Shown piece after piece: positions 43,953-55,150 of a DNA stretch of 64,000 bases. A program made the translations under genes and the position numbers. Within the stretch, counting starts at the first letter, position 1, and the number at the start of each line of letters is the position of its first letter. Source of the stretch: Puccinellia tenuiflora (taxonomy: Eukaryota > Streptophyta > Magnoliopsida > Poales > Poaceae); the NCBI GenBank assembly GCA_012064385.1, contig QRDG01000341.1, positions 1,326,224 to 1,390,223 on the forward strand, in the 5' to 3' direction. The notes under the pieces are model-generated. The model worked only from the letters and a program-made list of their open reading frames with translations. It was not told the origin of the DNA and did no database searches.

Positions 43953-45676
43953 TTAGGGAAAAGAAGAAAATTCATAAGGTTCCTTCCTTTTAAAGGGATC
44001 AGCTAGATCTAAATCATGGAGACGAAAATCCCAAGCGTAGCGATGCGAGTCGTCGGGTGTAAAATGAAAATGGGCACCAGTTGAGACCTTTCTGTCCAGC
44101 TGAAGCATCTCACGCTGTTCTGCAATATACTCCTCACTGTAATCTTCAAAATGAACCTGAAAAGTCATTAACTCTAGTACCCTGGCGTTTAGCACAAAGA
44201 ATTTGGCAAAGTCAATATGTGACTTGATGCCCCGATAATATCGCCAAGAAAGTTTCTTCAGACGGATGTCAAAAGATTTTAGAAGAACTCGGTGTTTACG
44301 ACGCCATAGGTTGTTTTCCCCTGGTCCATCAGACTGAAAAATAAAATAGAGAATTTAGAACCAACCAATTTCAGAACAGTAAGTGGATCAACCAACCACT
44401 GAATGCTATATATGAACCATCACAAAATAATCGTCACCTCAATATACAACTTCTCCAAGCACGGAAAGCACCTCATCAACTTAATAACAGCATCCAGACT
44501 AAGAGCGTGCATAAGAACAGATAAAATCTTGACCGTGCGCAGCTCTGACATTGGGCTATCCACATGCGACCCCTTCATGAACATGGAAGACAACATTAGA
44601 CCACAGATAATGTGTAATTCAGTAGCACATAAAATACAGGTAATAAGGGCAGTGAAGGCAAGTAGGAACGCCACGGCTACCTGAATAACCGTATTGTCAA
44701 ACGTTAGTCTGCTACTATGATACGAAGAAAGGCAGCCTAAGGCCTCCAGTTTAGGCGCAGAGATTAGCGATGTCTGCAGGCGACTTGAACCAAGTTGGAG
44801 CAACCGTTCAAGACAAGGGGCATTCTCGATGACGAGTTCGACAAATGGGATCACTCCAGGATGAGGATAAGCATCAAATTGACAACCTATACTTCTAAGG
44901 CTAATGGAGTTGATTCGGACACAACGGAAGCCATCACTATGCGAAATCAGCAAGCACTCCAAAGCAAGGCAACCGGCAAGCATGTTGTGCAGTGAGGATT
45001 CGGAGACGATGACCCCTTCAAACCAGAGCTTCTTGAGCTTGGGGAAGTGAAGCGCCCGGGCTGCGATGTTGGGGAGGTGGCAATCTCCGATAATGGCAAC
45101 ACAGAGGGTTTCAGAAAAGCGAAAGGCAGCAGACGGTGGTGGTGGCGGCAGCGGCGACGATGGTGGATACGGTAACCCAGTTTCGTAGGTGCAGAGCTCA
45201 AGCTCCTGGAGGTTGTCAAGGGCGGGGGAGCGGAGCCAGGCGTCGGCGGTGGCAGCTCGGTCGCCGTGGAGGTGGTAAACGGGCACGCGGAAGCGTCGGC
45301 CGGGCCCCGGGTGGGCGGAGAGGATGCGCGACACGACGGCGTCGAGGTCCTTCGGGTTTTGGCAGAGCCGGTGGTGGTCGAGGTTGAGAGGGGCGGAGCT
45401 CCAGAGGTTGCGCCACCGGGAGGCGAGGACCTGCGTGCGGGCGCCTTCTTTGGTGGGGAGGAGCGAGATGATGTCGCCAAGGACGTCGTCGGGGAGCTGG
45501 CTGATACGGTCCTCCCCGCCCCCATCCGCTCCGGGAAGCGGCCGCTGCAGGTCCTCCGCCGCAGTTCCCGGATCGTGCCCTTCCGCGGCCGCCGCTGCCG
45601 GATTCGCCGCCATGAGTGGGTCGAGTCCCGCCGATTTCCTCTTCTTCGAGCAAGGGCCGGTAGCCTCCATCTCCAT
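43953..45676 (-). CDS. F-box/LRR/FBD protein, copy I (intact, 3 exons)
   Basis: Predicted SCF substrate adaptor. Exon 1 45676-44681 (332 codons), exon 2 44572-44438, exon 3 44333-43953; introns of 108 and 104 bp, GT-AG, continuous frame, 503 aa. The N-terminus has a basic SKKRK motif, then the F-box (DRISQLPDDVLGDIISLLPT), LRR-like repeats and the FBD-like end (WRYYRGIKSHIDFAKFFVLN). The chosen start MEMEATGPCSKKRK matches copies B, C and H; an in-frame ATG at 45745 would add 23 residues. Intron 1 has no stop and is divisible by three: if retained, it adds 36 mostly hydrophobic residues. The gene is head-to-head with the PEX14-like gene. A proline run (SSPLPPPPPS) is specific to this copy. 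Confidence 0.88.
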
Positions 45677-45944
45677 CGCCGGCGGCCCGCGCGGCGGGGA
45701 TAGACGTACTCTCGCTTGGACGAGGCTAGGGTTCTTCTGGGACATCGTCGCCGTAGCCGAGACGAGCGGCGGTTCGGATGGGCGGAGCGGAGGCGTGGCG
45801 GACCGAGAATGAAATGGAAAGTCCAGCCCAGTAGAACCTGTAAAGCCCAGGAGGCCAGGACTTGTAGTTGGACCGGCAGAAGTCCTCTTCAGACCTCCTC
45901 CGTCTTCCTTCCTCTTCGCCCGATCTTATCCCGGAGAAGGTTCA
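45677..45944. promoter_or_regulatory. Putative bidirectional promoter, F-box I / PEX14-like
   Basis: 268 bp between the two start codons. AGCCCA motifs at 45825-45830 and 45844-45849 (site II-like TGGGCT on the other strand) and an ACCCTAG/CTAGGGTT element near 45725. No TATA box seen in either direction. Shared regulation is inferred from distance only. Confidence 0.55.
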
Positions 45945-48344
45945 ATGGCGGACTCGTCGCCGTCGCACCTCGCCGGGGAGGCGCCAGATCCAGGTTCGAC
46001 TCGCGGTGAACAACATCTCCCCTCCCTCTCGCTCCCCGTACTTCTCCACTGCTGGTGCCGTTGCCAATTGCTGGTGTTACTGCTGTTAGGGTTACGAAGA
46101 GCAGAGCAAGAGCAAGCAGATCGATCGGCAGCTCGGCACTGGTTGCTTGGTTAGCCGGCTTGTTAAGTTTTCCAGTTCATTTAAGTGAATTTTCAGGTTT
46201 TTGTTGCTGTGCTGACAGAGAAGTTGTGGAGCTAGATAGTACTCCGTAGTAGGTTCACTGGAACCAGGGCATTGGCCCTCTACTTGTGCTGGTCCGGGCT
46301 CTGATTACATTGACCTGATTAATCCAATTTTGTTGAACTATGAGTATCTCTTGGAATAATTCAGACATCCCTTTGCTGTATGACTCGTATGGTTTTATTT
46401 ATAAAATGGAGCCGGGGGCATAACCCCCTGATGATCTAAACATAATAATTCAGACATCCCCGTTTGATCTGTCGCGCTATCAGGCTAATTTAGGTTAGCC
46501 ATTTTTTATGCATAGATAGAAACATCGTCGTACTAATACGCCGAATGGCCACAGAACACTGCTCTGATCAATTATCATCCAATATGTTTTGCTTCTACCA
46601 GTATGTTAGTCAATGCCCTATTTCATGATAAACAATTCAAACTGAGCATTGAATTTAATTTCACCTTCACTTTAGGTAGCTCAGAAGCTGTGCATGGTGC
46701 CTCGCGAGACACCAAGGAGCAGGAAGACATAAAAGGGGAAAATGTGACCTCTGAACCGATGAGGGAGGAGCTGGTTCAGAGTGCTGTTAGTTTTCTGAGA
46801 CATCCGAAAGTGGTGGCCTCTTCTGATGGGCAGAGGCGTTCTTTCCTGGAAAATAAAGGGCTCACTGTGGACGAAATCGAAGAAGCATTTCAACGTTTAC
46901 TAGTGAGTTTTGTTTCTTCACTATCTACTGACTGACTTCTATTCAGAGAGCAGGTCCCTGGTTATTCTCAGTTACGGAGTAGTTCTTTTCATTAACTTCG
47001 GTTTTGTAATTTACAGAGCCCACCTTCAAACTCTACAAGTTCAAATGTGTGTAGATCTCAAGGTATGTGAGGAGAGTCTGTTTACCGGTGATTTTAACAA
47101 GGCCTCTGAATTTAATTGTAATTTGATGTCATGGTGGTTGTTGCTTGTTTATCTGTATAAGTAAATGTCAATTCCAAACCGATTTTCCCCTTTCAGTTGT
47201 ATGTTCAATGCTGCTCTAAATGGCTTCACTGAGACATGTATAATTACATTGCCTTGTGTTTTCATGTATTTATCAGGGGTATCTGACCAGTCTTGCACAA
47301 TTGCTCAGGTCAGCTAAAACTCGCATATATTTGCTATAAGTTCCCAACAAAGTCTTGGTCTGGCATTGCTGGTCTTTATGTACAGAATTTAAACTAGCTA
47401 TTTTCCTTTCACTGCAACAGGAAGCTAAAATCAGCAAAGAATGTGTGGATGGTTCAGGTTCTCCTTTACAGCCCTTCTTAGATTATAATATGGACTTCTT
47501 CTGTGTTTCTTTTGCCGACATCCCTACTTCACTTTTATAGGGCCTCCTGACCCTGAAACTGTGACACCTGTGGTGCCCCGGCACCCAAAATCGTATATGG
47601 AGGTTCGCTATCTTGGGCACCGCCTTTTTCTGTAACACACTCATGCTAGCACGGGCAATTAGTTCAGTCTGAATATGTTGTAATTTTAATTTAGTTTGCT
47701 ACGTACGAGAAAAATGTATACTGAGTAGAAATTGTGATGTTGAACCAAAAGTTGAATCTGAACTGTCATATTGGACTTAACACTTGACAGGTCATGGAAA
47801 TGATACAAAGGGGGGAGCGGCCAGATGATATCCAGGTAGTCTTAATTTTTATTCATCTCATATTATTGCTTCAAGAAGATGACTCCATAAGCCTACTCTT
47901 TTGTGATATACTGTAGGATATTAATGATGAGCCTCCAAATCCTGATCAACCAATCTCGGAACCGCGTATGGCACCCAAACCCAAGGTTTGCACCTGAAAT
48001 TACTGGCTAACCAAACGTTTCACAGTATGGATTTGCATTTCTTTTAGTCTCGCCGTCTTGGAGAACATGTGTATGTCCATTGTGCTCATCGCCTTGCATG
48101 AGAACTACTATGGCTGGTTCACATCCATGTTGTTGAACAGCCATGGGAAACACAAGGTGAAGAAAGCTCTGTCTTGGATCTGAAGGCTCACCCGAGTGAC
48201 TCCAGCGAACCAATATCAGGAGTTCAAACCGATAGCACCAACCAGGCCACAGAATCAAAAAGCGACGAACACGGTGAATTGCTACTGGCGGCTACGGGTT
48301 CTGAAGCTCCCGCGGATGATGATGCTGCCTCACCGGACCAGTAA
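45945..48344 (+). CDS. Short PEX14-like peroxin with KPWE motif (9 exons)
   Basis: Exons 45945-45993, 46676-46902, 47017-47062, 47277-47308, 47421-47457, 47541-47602, 47791-47835, 47917-47985 and 48141-48344; all introns GT-AG, total 771 bp, 256 aa. Residues about 40-92 (REELVQSAVSFLRHPKVVAS, then FLENKGLTVDEIEEAFQRLL) are the Pex14 N-terminal domain that binds the PTS1 receptor PEX5. The membrane segment and coiled coil that follow in full-length plant PEX14 (around 500 aa) are absent; instead come a Ser-rich linker, VVPRHPKSYMEVMEMIQRGE, INDEPPNPDQPISEP and PKPKPWE, then an acidic tail. It likely acts in peroxisomal matrix import as a soluble partner or competitor. Exon 5 has a weak donor (CAG/GTTCTC). 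Whether it is expressed is unknown; frame and splice sites are fully intact. Confidence 0.8.
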
Positions 48345-49625
48345 ATTCTGAAAACACGGACATGGTGGTGGGTATTAGAAGACATGACTCTAATTTGTGT
48401 CAGGCCTGTCGCTGGCCAAGATCAGGCTTCAGATTGCAGTGCCACGTCAGTACATTTTGCTCTGAAACTTCTTTCAGTTAGGGATCGGCACACTTGGGAT
48501 TGAATCATTACTGGGAATGAGTACCTACAGTATGTACTTGTTATTTGATCATATATTCATATACGAAATAAAAGCAAAAAGTCTACCAATGTTCGCGTGG
48601 CCAATTTCTGAACCCTTTCAATGTCCGGTTTCTTGAGTACGAGGATCGCATGACATTTATTTTTGCATGTGATTCGTGAGCACTCTTACCGTAATGCTGC
48701 TGGTGCTGGTTTTTGTATGCGGATGTGTGTGCCTTCTTATTCCAAGAAAGCACAACCGGGCAGCCGGCTATTGTTGTTATGAGACGCAGGGCAAAATGGC
48801 AATTTACACCTGAAAAATATCGAAAAATGGAAGACAAAGTGAGCAAAATGGAAGAGAAATAAATAGTATTTACATTGTTTCAAAGTAGTTGTCTCTTCAT
48901 CTACAAAAAAAAGTAGATGTTTTTTGAGAGAAAAAGGGTCCCGCCCCGGTTCCATTGAAGAAACCAACTTACAGCTAGTTTTTTGAGTTTCAGCATTCTC
49001 AACAGCACATTTGGGGGGAGCACAACAGCAAACCACCCCTAGGGTCAAAAGACCATGCTAAAAGCAACGGCTTTAAGAGCTAAAAGTTCGAGTGACAACA
49101 GGCAGACAGTAGCAGCGGAAGCATTTTCTACAACAACTAGTTCTATTTCAGCATCACACCATCAGGGGGGAGGGGAAGATAGCATCAATCCATCTTCAGC
49201 ACCGCTCCATCATCCACCAGCTTGAGTGAACTCTCTTTCAGGCGTCTTGCTAGGCCTTCTGTGGAGATCTTCCACGCCTTTGCTCCCTCAGCACCAGCTT
49301 CTCAAAAGTAGATGTCATTTTGCCGCCCTTATTTTTTCTTCGGTAAACCTTGTGGGGTTGGGAGAAAGAAGAAAGGAGGGGGAAGGAGAAAACCACAACA
49401 TCCACGCTTATCGATGAGCGAAGCGCACACTCGTTAATGGGCAATTTCAATATATAGCTAGTTTTATTTTGATTATTGTACATTTCTCAGTATAGGTAGC
49501 ATGAAACTCGGTCGGTACGATGTCTAAGCTTGAATTTTCTTGCCGAAATGGTGTCCACGTGGACCGTCCTCTCCCGGCAACTTCGGGTCACAAGAAAGGT
49601 TCATGTTTTACGCCGGCCTCAGCCG
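48345..49625. other. PEX14-like 3' region and unassigned DNA
   Basis: 48345-48570 is the probable 3' UTR. 48905-48965 (TTTTTTGAGAGAAAAAGGGT, CCGGTTCCATTGAAGAAAC) resembles an antisense LINE tail, with possible LINE-derived DNA to about 49310; this is weak. No further gene seen. Confidence 0.35.
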
Positions 49626-49983
49626 GTAACAGGCGCTGCCAAAAAATGCAATAGTAGATCCACAATATGTCAATATGGCGTGCCCATGTAAGAGAAATTC
49701 TGTCACCAGTTGTACGACCTGCCCCTGCCGTGTAAGAGAAATTCTGTCCCTGTCACCATTTTCTCTCGACCAGTACGTAACCCAACCTAACCTAGCTAAC
49801 ATATATACGAGACAGATACAGATACTACAAAGCCGCATGATAGACACAACGCCTAACTAGTAAGCCAAAATCCCACCACTAGCAAGACCAAACACGTTGG
49901 ACGGATTGACAGATAACTTTTGTTTTGTTCGGCAGTCGCAATGACATTGACTTCATGTACTGACTGGTGAAGAATAATATATA

Positions 49984-50086
49984 CTCTCTCCGTTCCATAT
50001 TACTTGACTTCCAAATGAATGTATCTAGACATAAAATGAATCTATGGACATCCATTTAAGAGTCAAGTAATATGGAACGGAGTGAG
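49984..50086. mobile_element. Stowaway-type MITE, 103 bp
   Basis: CTCTCTCCGTTCCATATTAC ... GTAATATGGAACGGAGTGAG with flanking TA; almost complete hairpin. Confidence 0.93.
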
Positions 50087-50396
50087 TACCAGCTGGATTT
50101 GACCACGGAAGATGCGAGTCATCCTGCATGCATTTGACTCGGCGTCAAGTCGTCAACGGGAAGAGGCGTACTAACTACTCCGTAGTGTAAACCGGCCGAT
50201 TTATCATGACCATATATGGCTGACTGATTAGCTACTTAGCTAGGGTGACCAAAACCTATTTCATCACGTATGGGGTGGGGCGGCCGGAAGCTAGCCTAAC
50301 GCTAGGTGTTAACGGCACCAACGAGAAACCATACATGGTAGATTCCACTAGTAATTAATCTCTCAGCTTCAGCTTAAATATTTTGATTAGTTTTTA

Positions 50397-50499
50397 CTCC
50401 CTCCGTTTCATATTAAATGATTTTCAAATAGATGTATCTAGACATAAAATACATCTAGATACATCTATTTGGAAGTCATCTAAAATGGAACGGAGGGAG
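50397..50499. mobile_element. Stowaway-type MITE, 103 bp
   Basis: CTCCCTCCGTTTCATATTA ... AATGGAACGGAGGGAG with flanking TA; the ATGTATCTAGA core is repeated in inverse orientation. Related to the MITE at 49984. Confidence 0.93.
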
Positions 50500-51870
50500 T
50501 AGAAGGGAAATGCTTACGTAGATTCTATTTATGTTTCAATTTTAAAATGTTTTATCGTTCGAACCGTAATTCAAAACATAAATGCGTTTCCACGGTTAGC
50601 TTTATCGCGTCGAGATTTTTAAAAGTAGATCCCATATTGATAAATTTGCACAATTTTTTTATCTTAATTATCATATTATAATCACCAGGTATAGTCATGT
50701 TGATCATCAAGTTAAAATCAAATGGTTATCAGGTTTTTTTGAACTACGCTACTCATCAATGTAAGCATTTCTTCATGTTAATGTGATGTTTTACGTGTTT
50801 AGAGTTGATCCAATACTTATTCTCTGGACATGTTGATCATTGCTACGAGATAAATATGTAAAAATTATTGAGATGAACCCAAAGGTGAAGATGGGTCGTC
50901 AATTGAATTAAAGAGAAAATTTATTTTGAATTTTCGGATTGTAAAAGTATGCTTTCTGTGCATGCATATTGTTGGTTCATGTGCCCTTATAGGGATGGAA
51001 GCTTACACTCCACGCCGGATGGATCAGTTTCGACGGGCACATCTTTTTGATAGAAGAATCAAATTTTAATTGATATAAACACCGCAACAGATCCAATTGG
51101 TACAAGTTTGTAATAGGCGGATACCTGGCCCCAGGCTTACAGATGGCAACACTATGGTGCCTGCGCAATGTAATAGGGGCGGGGGTGCCCGGCCATTGGC
51201 AGTAATCCTAGGTCAACCTTTTGACATGCTTGATGCTTCTAAATATATTCTTAGGATTTATATTTTCAAGAAATTCATGTAAAACAGTCACGTTAGTGGA
51301 AAGTGGAAATATATAATTATACTTTAAAATGAACATATGAGTTTATAATACACGCATGTGCCACTAGCTAAATATTTCACTCTCAACCAAGTGAGAGCAC
51401 AAGATAGGACTTGAGAAATACTTATAGTTGGGACTACTTTCTAGAGTTACGTATTTACTTCTATTTATGCATGATAGTATTGTACTATAGAAATCTCCCA
51501 TAAATTATTTGTTAGATTCTTACACTCAAACAATCTAACATGTTATGTAGATATTCAAGAATACTATACAGAAAAACGCATACATGCGATGTGGAAACCG
51601 GTTTTCCTTTATTTACATTGAAATACATCATGTAATAGATTTTCTCCTTCAAAAAGTGCAACTAGCAGTAAAGCGCTAGACAATTCATTTGTAGCCAAAA
51701 AAACAATAGAATGCTATGAAAATTTGTATCTTAATCTATTAATCATTAATTCTGTGATTTTATCTAAAAAAATAGTAATATACCGGAATATCGAAGGATT
51801 TCAATCAATAAGAACAATATACGTAACCAAAAAAAGGTAAAATAAATAAAAATGTTTAGTATAAATAGTT

Positions 51871-53640
51871 GAGGCTGTCTTATCTTGCCATGGTCCACAA
51901 AAGAGGTTGATCTAGCTAACTAAGAAATTTGATATGTATATTCATCACATGTAGTCAATAAAAAAAAGAAAAGTCATCACAAATTAAAAATGTCAGAAAA
52001 ATATGTACAGTTGTTTCAGTCGAAACAATATCTGCTTACCAATACTTTTTTTATTCATTAATTATTAAAACTATATAACTGATTAATAAAAACTTTGTAT
52101 AAATTGTGAAGGTAAAAAAAATTAGATTGCTTGAAATGAAAAGAGTGATTTGAAATAAAGAAGTTAGTATATCACTGTATTTCTCTATTTCTACATAATG
52201 TTATATGTCTATATGACTTTTTCGAATAATCATCTTGAGATTTTGAGTACTGTTTTCAAATTTTCATCATCTCTTAACTAGAATTTCCTAATATTGATTT
52301 TTTTTTCATTTTTCATGAACAATATATTGTGGCTGGGTGCATCATATGATGCAGAGGCCGGACGAGTTTCCCATTTCAAAAGAATAAGGTATAATGATAG
52401 TGGACCAGAAATACACTATTCTTACTTATTCGTACATTTTTTTTTTTTTTTTTTTTGCTGTCCAAGCAAAAAAAAACCTTGTCCTTGAAGCTGAAGCACT
52501 TGCTATTCACGCAAAATCGCTAGCTAGTAGTAGTGCACGTATCATCAGACATTAGTGCTATAATTGCATCGAAAATTGACAGGGAAGCTAAAGTTACACT
52601 TAATTGCACGAAGTGGCGCACACACTGGCCATCCATCCATCCTTCCAAACACCAACCGGTGAACAATCAGATCATTCCCACCTGTTCCCCGGCGAAATGA
52701 ACTGGCTAGCTAGCGTCGTTCGTAGACGTGCGATGCCCGCATCAGGCCATCATCACGTCCCGCCACCTGGCGCCGCCCGTGATATGCGTGGTTGCGGCGC
52801 GCGCACGGCGACGGACGGTCGCCACCGCCGTGTGTACACGTCGCCGGCGCCCGTCGCGTCGATCGCCGGTCGGTCTCTCGTGCGCGCGCGCTCGGCTTTG
52901 CTTGATTCCCGTAAAGTGGTACCCTGTCTTTTTCCCGCGTGAAGTTCAGTTGTGTGGTTACATACAGTCACACGTAAATTGGTAGCTATGCTTGGATGAG
53001 AGGTGTTGATCATGTAAAATGCTAGTCTGTGCTTGAATGATACTCCATCTGATCCATAAAAAAAATGTCGTCCACTTAGTATAAAGTTTATACTAACTTA
53101 GTACAAAATGAGGAACACTTTTTATATATCGGATGGAGTAATTTTTTTTATCTTATAATTTGTCAACATGAATGTAAAAAATAGAACACTTGTGCGTGAA
53201 GTGTGGGTACGATGAACCCCAAAATATGTGCTACTAGGTGGTTCACTGCCCCGAGTTTACGTGTCCAAAGGGAACGAATTTTTGATTGAGCTTACAAACT
53301 TTCTATCTAGGACGGCACATTTAAATTCAGCCTTTGAAAGGATTTTGGGTCACATTCGGGCTATTGGGCCGCCACTTTGACTTGATCCAGCGTGAGCCAG
53401 TTGAGTCTTCTCCTGTTTACGGGCCTTCTGTACGAATGACACTCTCATTCCAAACTTCTCACAACTCTCAATCGTGCAATTCCGCAGTTTTGGTAGCACA
53501 ACTATGAATAATTTGCCCCCGTATCTCTGAATTCTGACTCAATTTTGAAATGACACAACTCTACAAATTTGAAATGACACAATTTCGGGTCACATAAAAC
53601 TATATATACGAGGCATTTTCTGATGGACGCTTCTCAATCT
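51871..53640. other. Spacer between duplication units
   Basis: AT-rich to 52500, with a T20 run near 52437-52457 and a short LINE-tail-like sequence at 52330-52366 (GGCTGGGTGCATCATATGAT, GCAGAGGCCGG). 52690-52930 is a GC-rich, CpG-dense island with no domain in its frames. One MITE at 53043. No gene supported. Confidence 0.4.
53043..53148. mobile_element. Stowaway/Tc1-Mariner-type MITE, 106 bp
   Basis: CTCCATCTGATCCATAAAAA ... TATATCGGATGGAG with TA on both sides and an internal inverted repeat (TTAGTATAAAG / TATACTAA). Confidence 0.8.
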
Positions 53641-54084
53641 GGTTATCTGTCCCTGTCACCATTTTCTCTCGACCGTACGTGTAACCCAACCTAACCTAGC
53701 TAACATATATACTGAGGCAGATACAGATACTGCAAAGCCGCATAATACAACAAGGCCTAACTAGCAAGCCAGAATTCCACCATTCTTACCAAACATGTTG
53801 GACGGATTGACAACAACCTTCTTTTGGTCGGGCACTTGCAATGGCATTGACTTGACGTACTGACTGGTGAATAATGCCAGCTCGATTTGACCAGGGAAAG
53901 AAGATGCGAGTCATCCTGCGCATTAGTTGTACAACTTGCATTTGACTCGCCGTCAACGGGAAGAGCCATACTACTCCTACTAGCTTAGCTAGACTAGTGA
54001 CACGTACTACGTACGTACGTACTCCTTGTTAGAGTACTAGTCAAGTAGTGCTCGTAAACCGGCCGTCGGTCGATATATATGTTG

Positions 54085-54895
54085 TGGGTAACGGCCAATC
54101 ATTCGTGTTTCGTCCGGACACGGAACAGCTGTCCCCTTTTTGTAGAAAACACCCTAAGAAACACAAAACAACGCATGCGCCCTTGAGGGTTCCTGCATCT
54201 CCAAATCCGTCGTCCAAGACCTCGCCGTCGCACCGCCGGTGACCCAGAGGAGGACGAGAAGGAGCAGGAAGGCCGCTGAGTCGCCTACACAAGCCGATTG
54301 GGAATCAAATCCCGTTGAAGTCGCCGCATGAGCCGCTCGCCGCACGCAGCGAGACCTTGGCGTCGAAGATGGATCATCGGCGGGGGGCACGCCCCGACCT
54401 GAGCAGGAGGTCGAGCTGGAACCAGCATCGAAGGCCAGCAACGCAGCACGCAAGAAGACCAGCAAAGGGGAATAACAGCCAGGATCTCCGCTTCCACACC
54501 ACCTCCTTCCCCACCTCGGAGATCTGAAGAGGCCGGACGCAGAGCACAACACCCATCGAGCTTATTAAAGGGAGACACCGGCACCGGCCTCTCCGGCTGC
54601 CTGCGGCACCACGCCGCCATCGCTGAAGAGCGCGACGCCACAAACCACGAGACGCCGCTCGGGGGCGCTCGCAGCATGCTCCAAAACGGCATATCGCCAG
54701 ACTCCACAGAGGGAAAAGCTAAAGCTAAACCTACTACTAATAAAAACAAGGAAAGCCAACCACCGAATCCATCTCCTCGCCGGCCGGCAGCGCCGTCAGA
54801 GAGCAAGAGGGAACGGGGCGGCAGCAGGAAGCGGAGGTCGACTCTCAACGGGCTAGAGGAGAAGAGAAGGGGAAGAGAGAGGAGTTGCGACACAA
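54085..54895. other. GC-rich insertion in duplication unit 2
   Basis: Absent from unit 1, where GTAAACCGGCCG is soon followed by GGTGACCAAAACCTA. A frame of 202 codons on the minus strand has no recognisable domain, with biased composition (Arg/Pro/Ser). It could be a LINE 5' region or a captured gene end; I cannot decide. Confidence 0.4.
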
Positions 54896-55002
54896 GGTGG
54901 TCAAAACCTACTTCATCATGTTGGGGGCAGCCGGAAGCTGGCTAAATTAGAGCTAGCCCAACGTTGCGTGGTAGACGGTTTATTTGCCTTGGGCTGATGA
55001 TT

Positions 55003-55136
55003 TTTTTCTTTTGACGGTGAACGGCAGGAGCTCTGCCTTTGCATTATTAGAAGAGGGAAATTGGTCCAGTTAATAAGGGGAACCGGACCCAAAAACCATA
55101 CAAACTCACACTACAACTTATGGCACATCATCTGTG
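55003..55136 (-). mobile_element. Short LINE 3' fragment with 14-bp TSD
   Basis: TTGGGCTGATGATT occurs at 54989-55002 and 55137-55150. Between them lies a T-rich start (A tail on the minus strand) and GACGGTGAACGGCAGGAGCT, the inverse of the LINE end at 6370-6400. Extreme 5' truncation leaves 134 bp. Confidence 0.88.
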
Positions 55137-55150
55137 TTGGGCTGATGATT

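Larger units (their letters stand above)
49626..51870. repeat. Segmental duplication, unit 1
   Basis: Blocks shared with 53641-57034 in the same order: CACCATTTTCTCTCGACC, ACCCAACCTAACCTAGCTAA, GTTGGACGGATTGACA, ACTGACTGGTGAA, the ACTAGTAAT...CTTCAGCTTAA block, and the AT-rich part with ATGTGCCACTAGCTAA and AACCAAGTGAGAGCACA. No gene. Two Stowaway MITEs (49984, 50397) are private to this unit. Confidence 0.7.

Noticed and set aside
45677..45745. Upstream ATG at 45745 as start of F-box copy I
   Set aside because: In frame and possible, but the extra 23 residues have no counterpart at the start of copies B, C and H; kept only as an alternative.
54285..54893. 202-codon minus-strand frame
   Set aside because: Inside an insertion absent from the duplicate unit; biased composition and no domain. 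Not called a gene.
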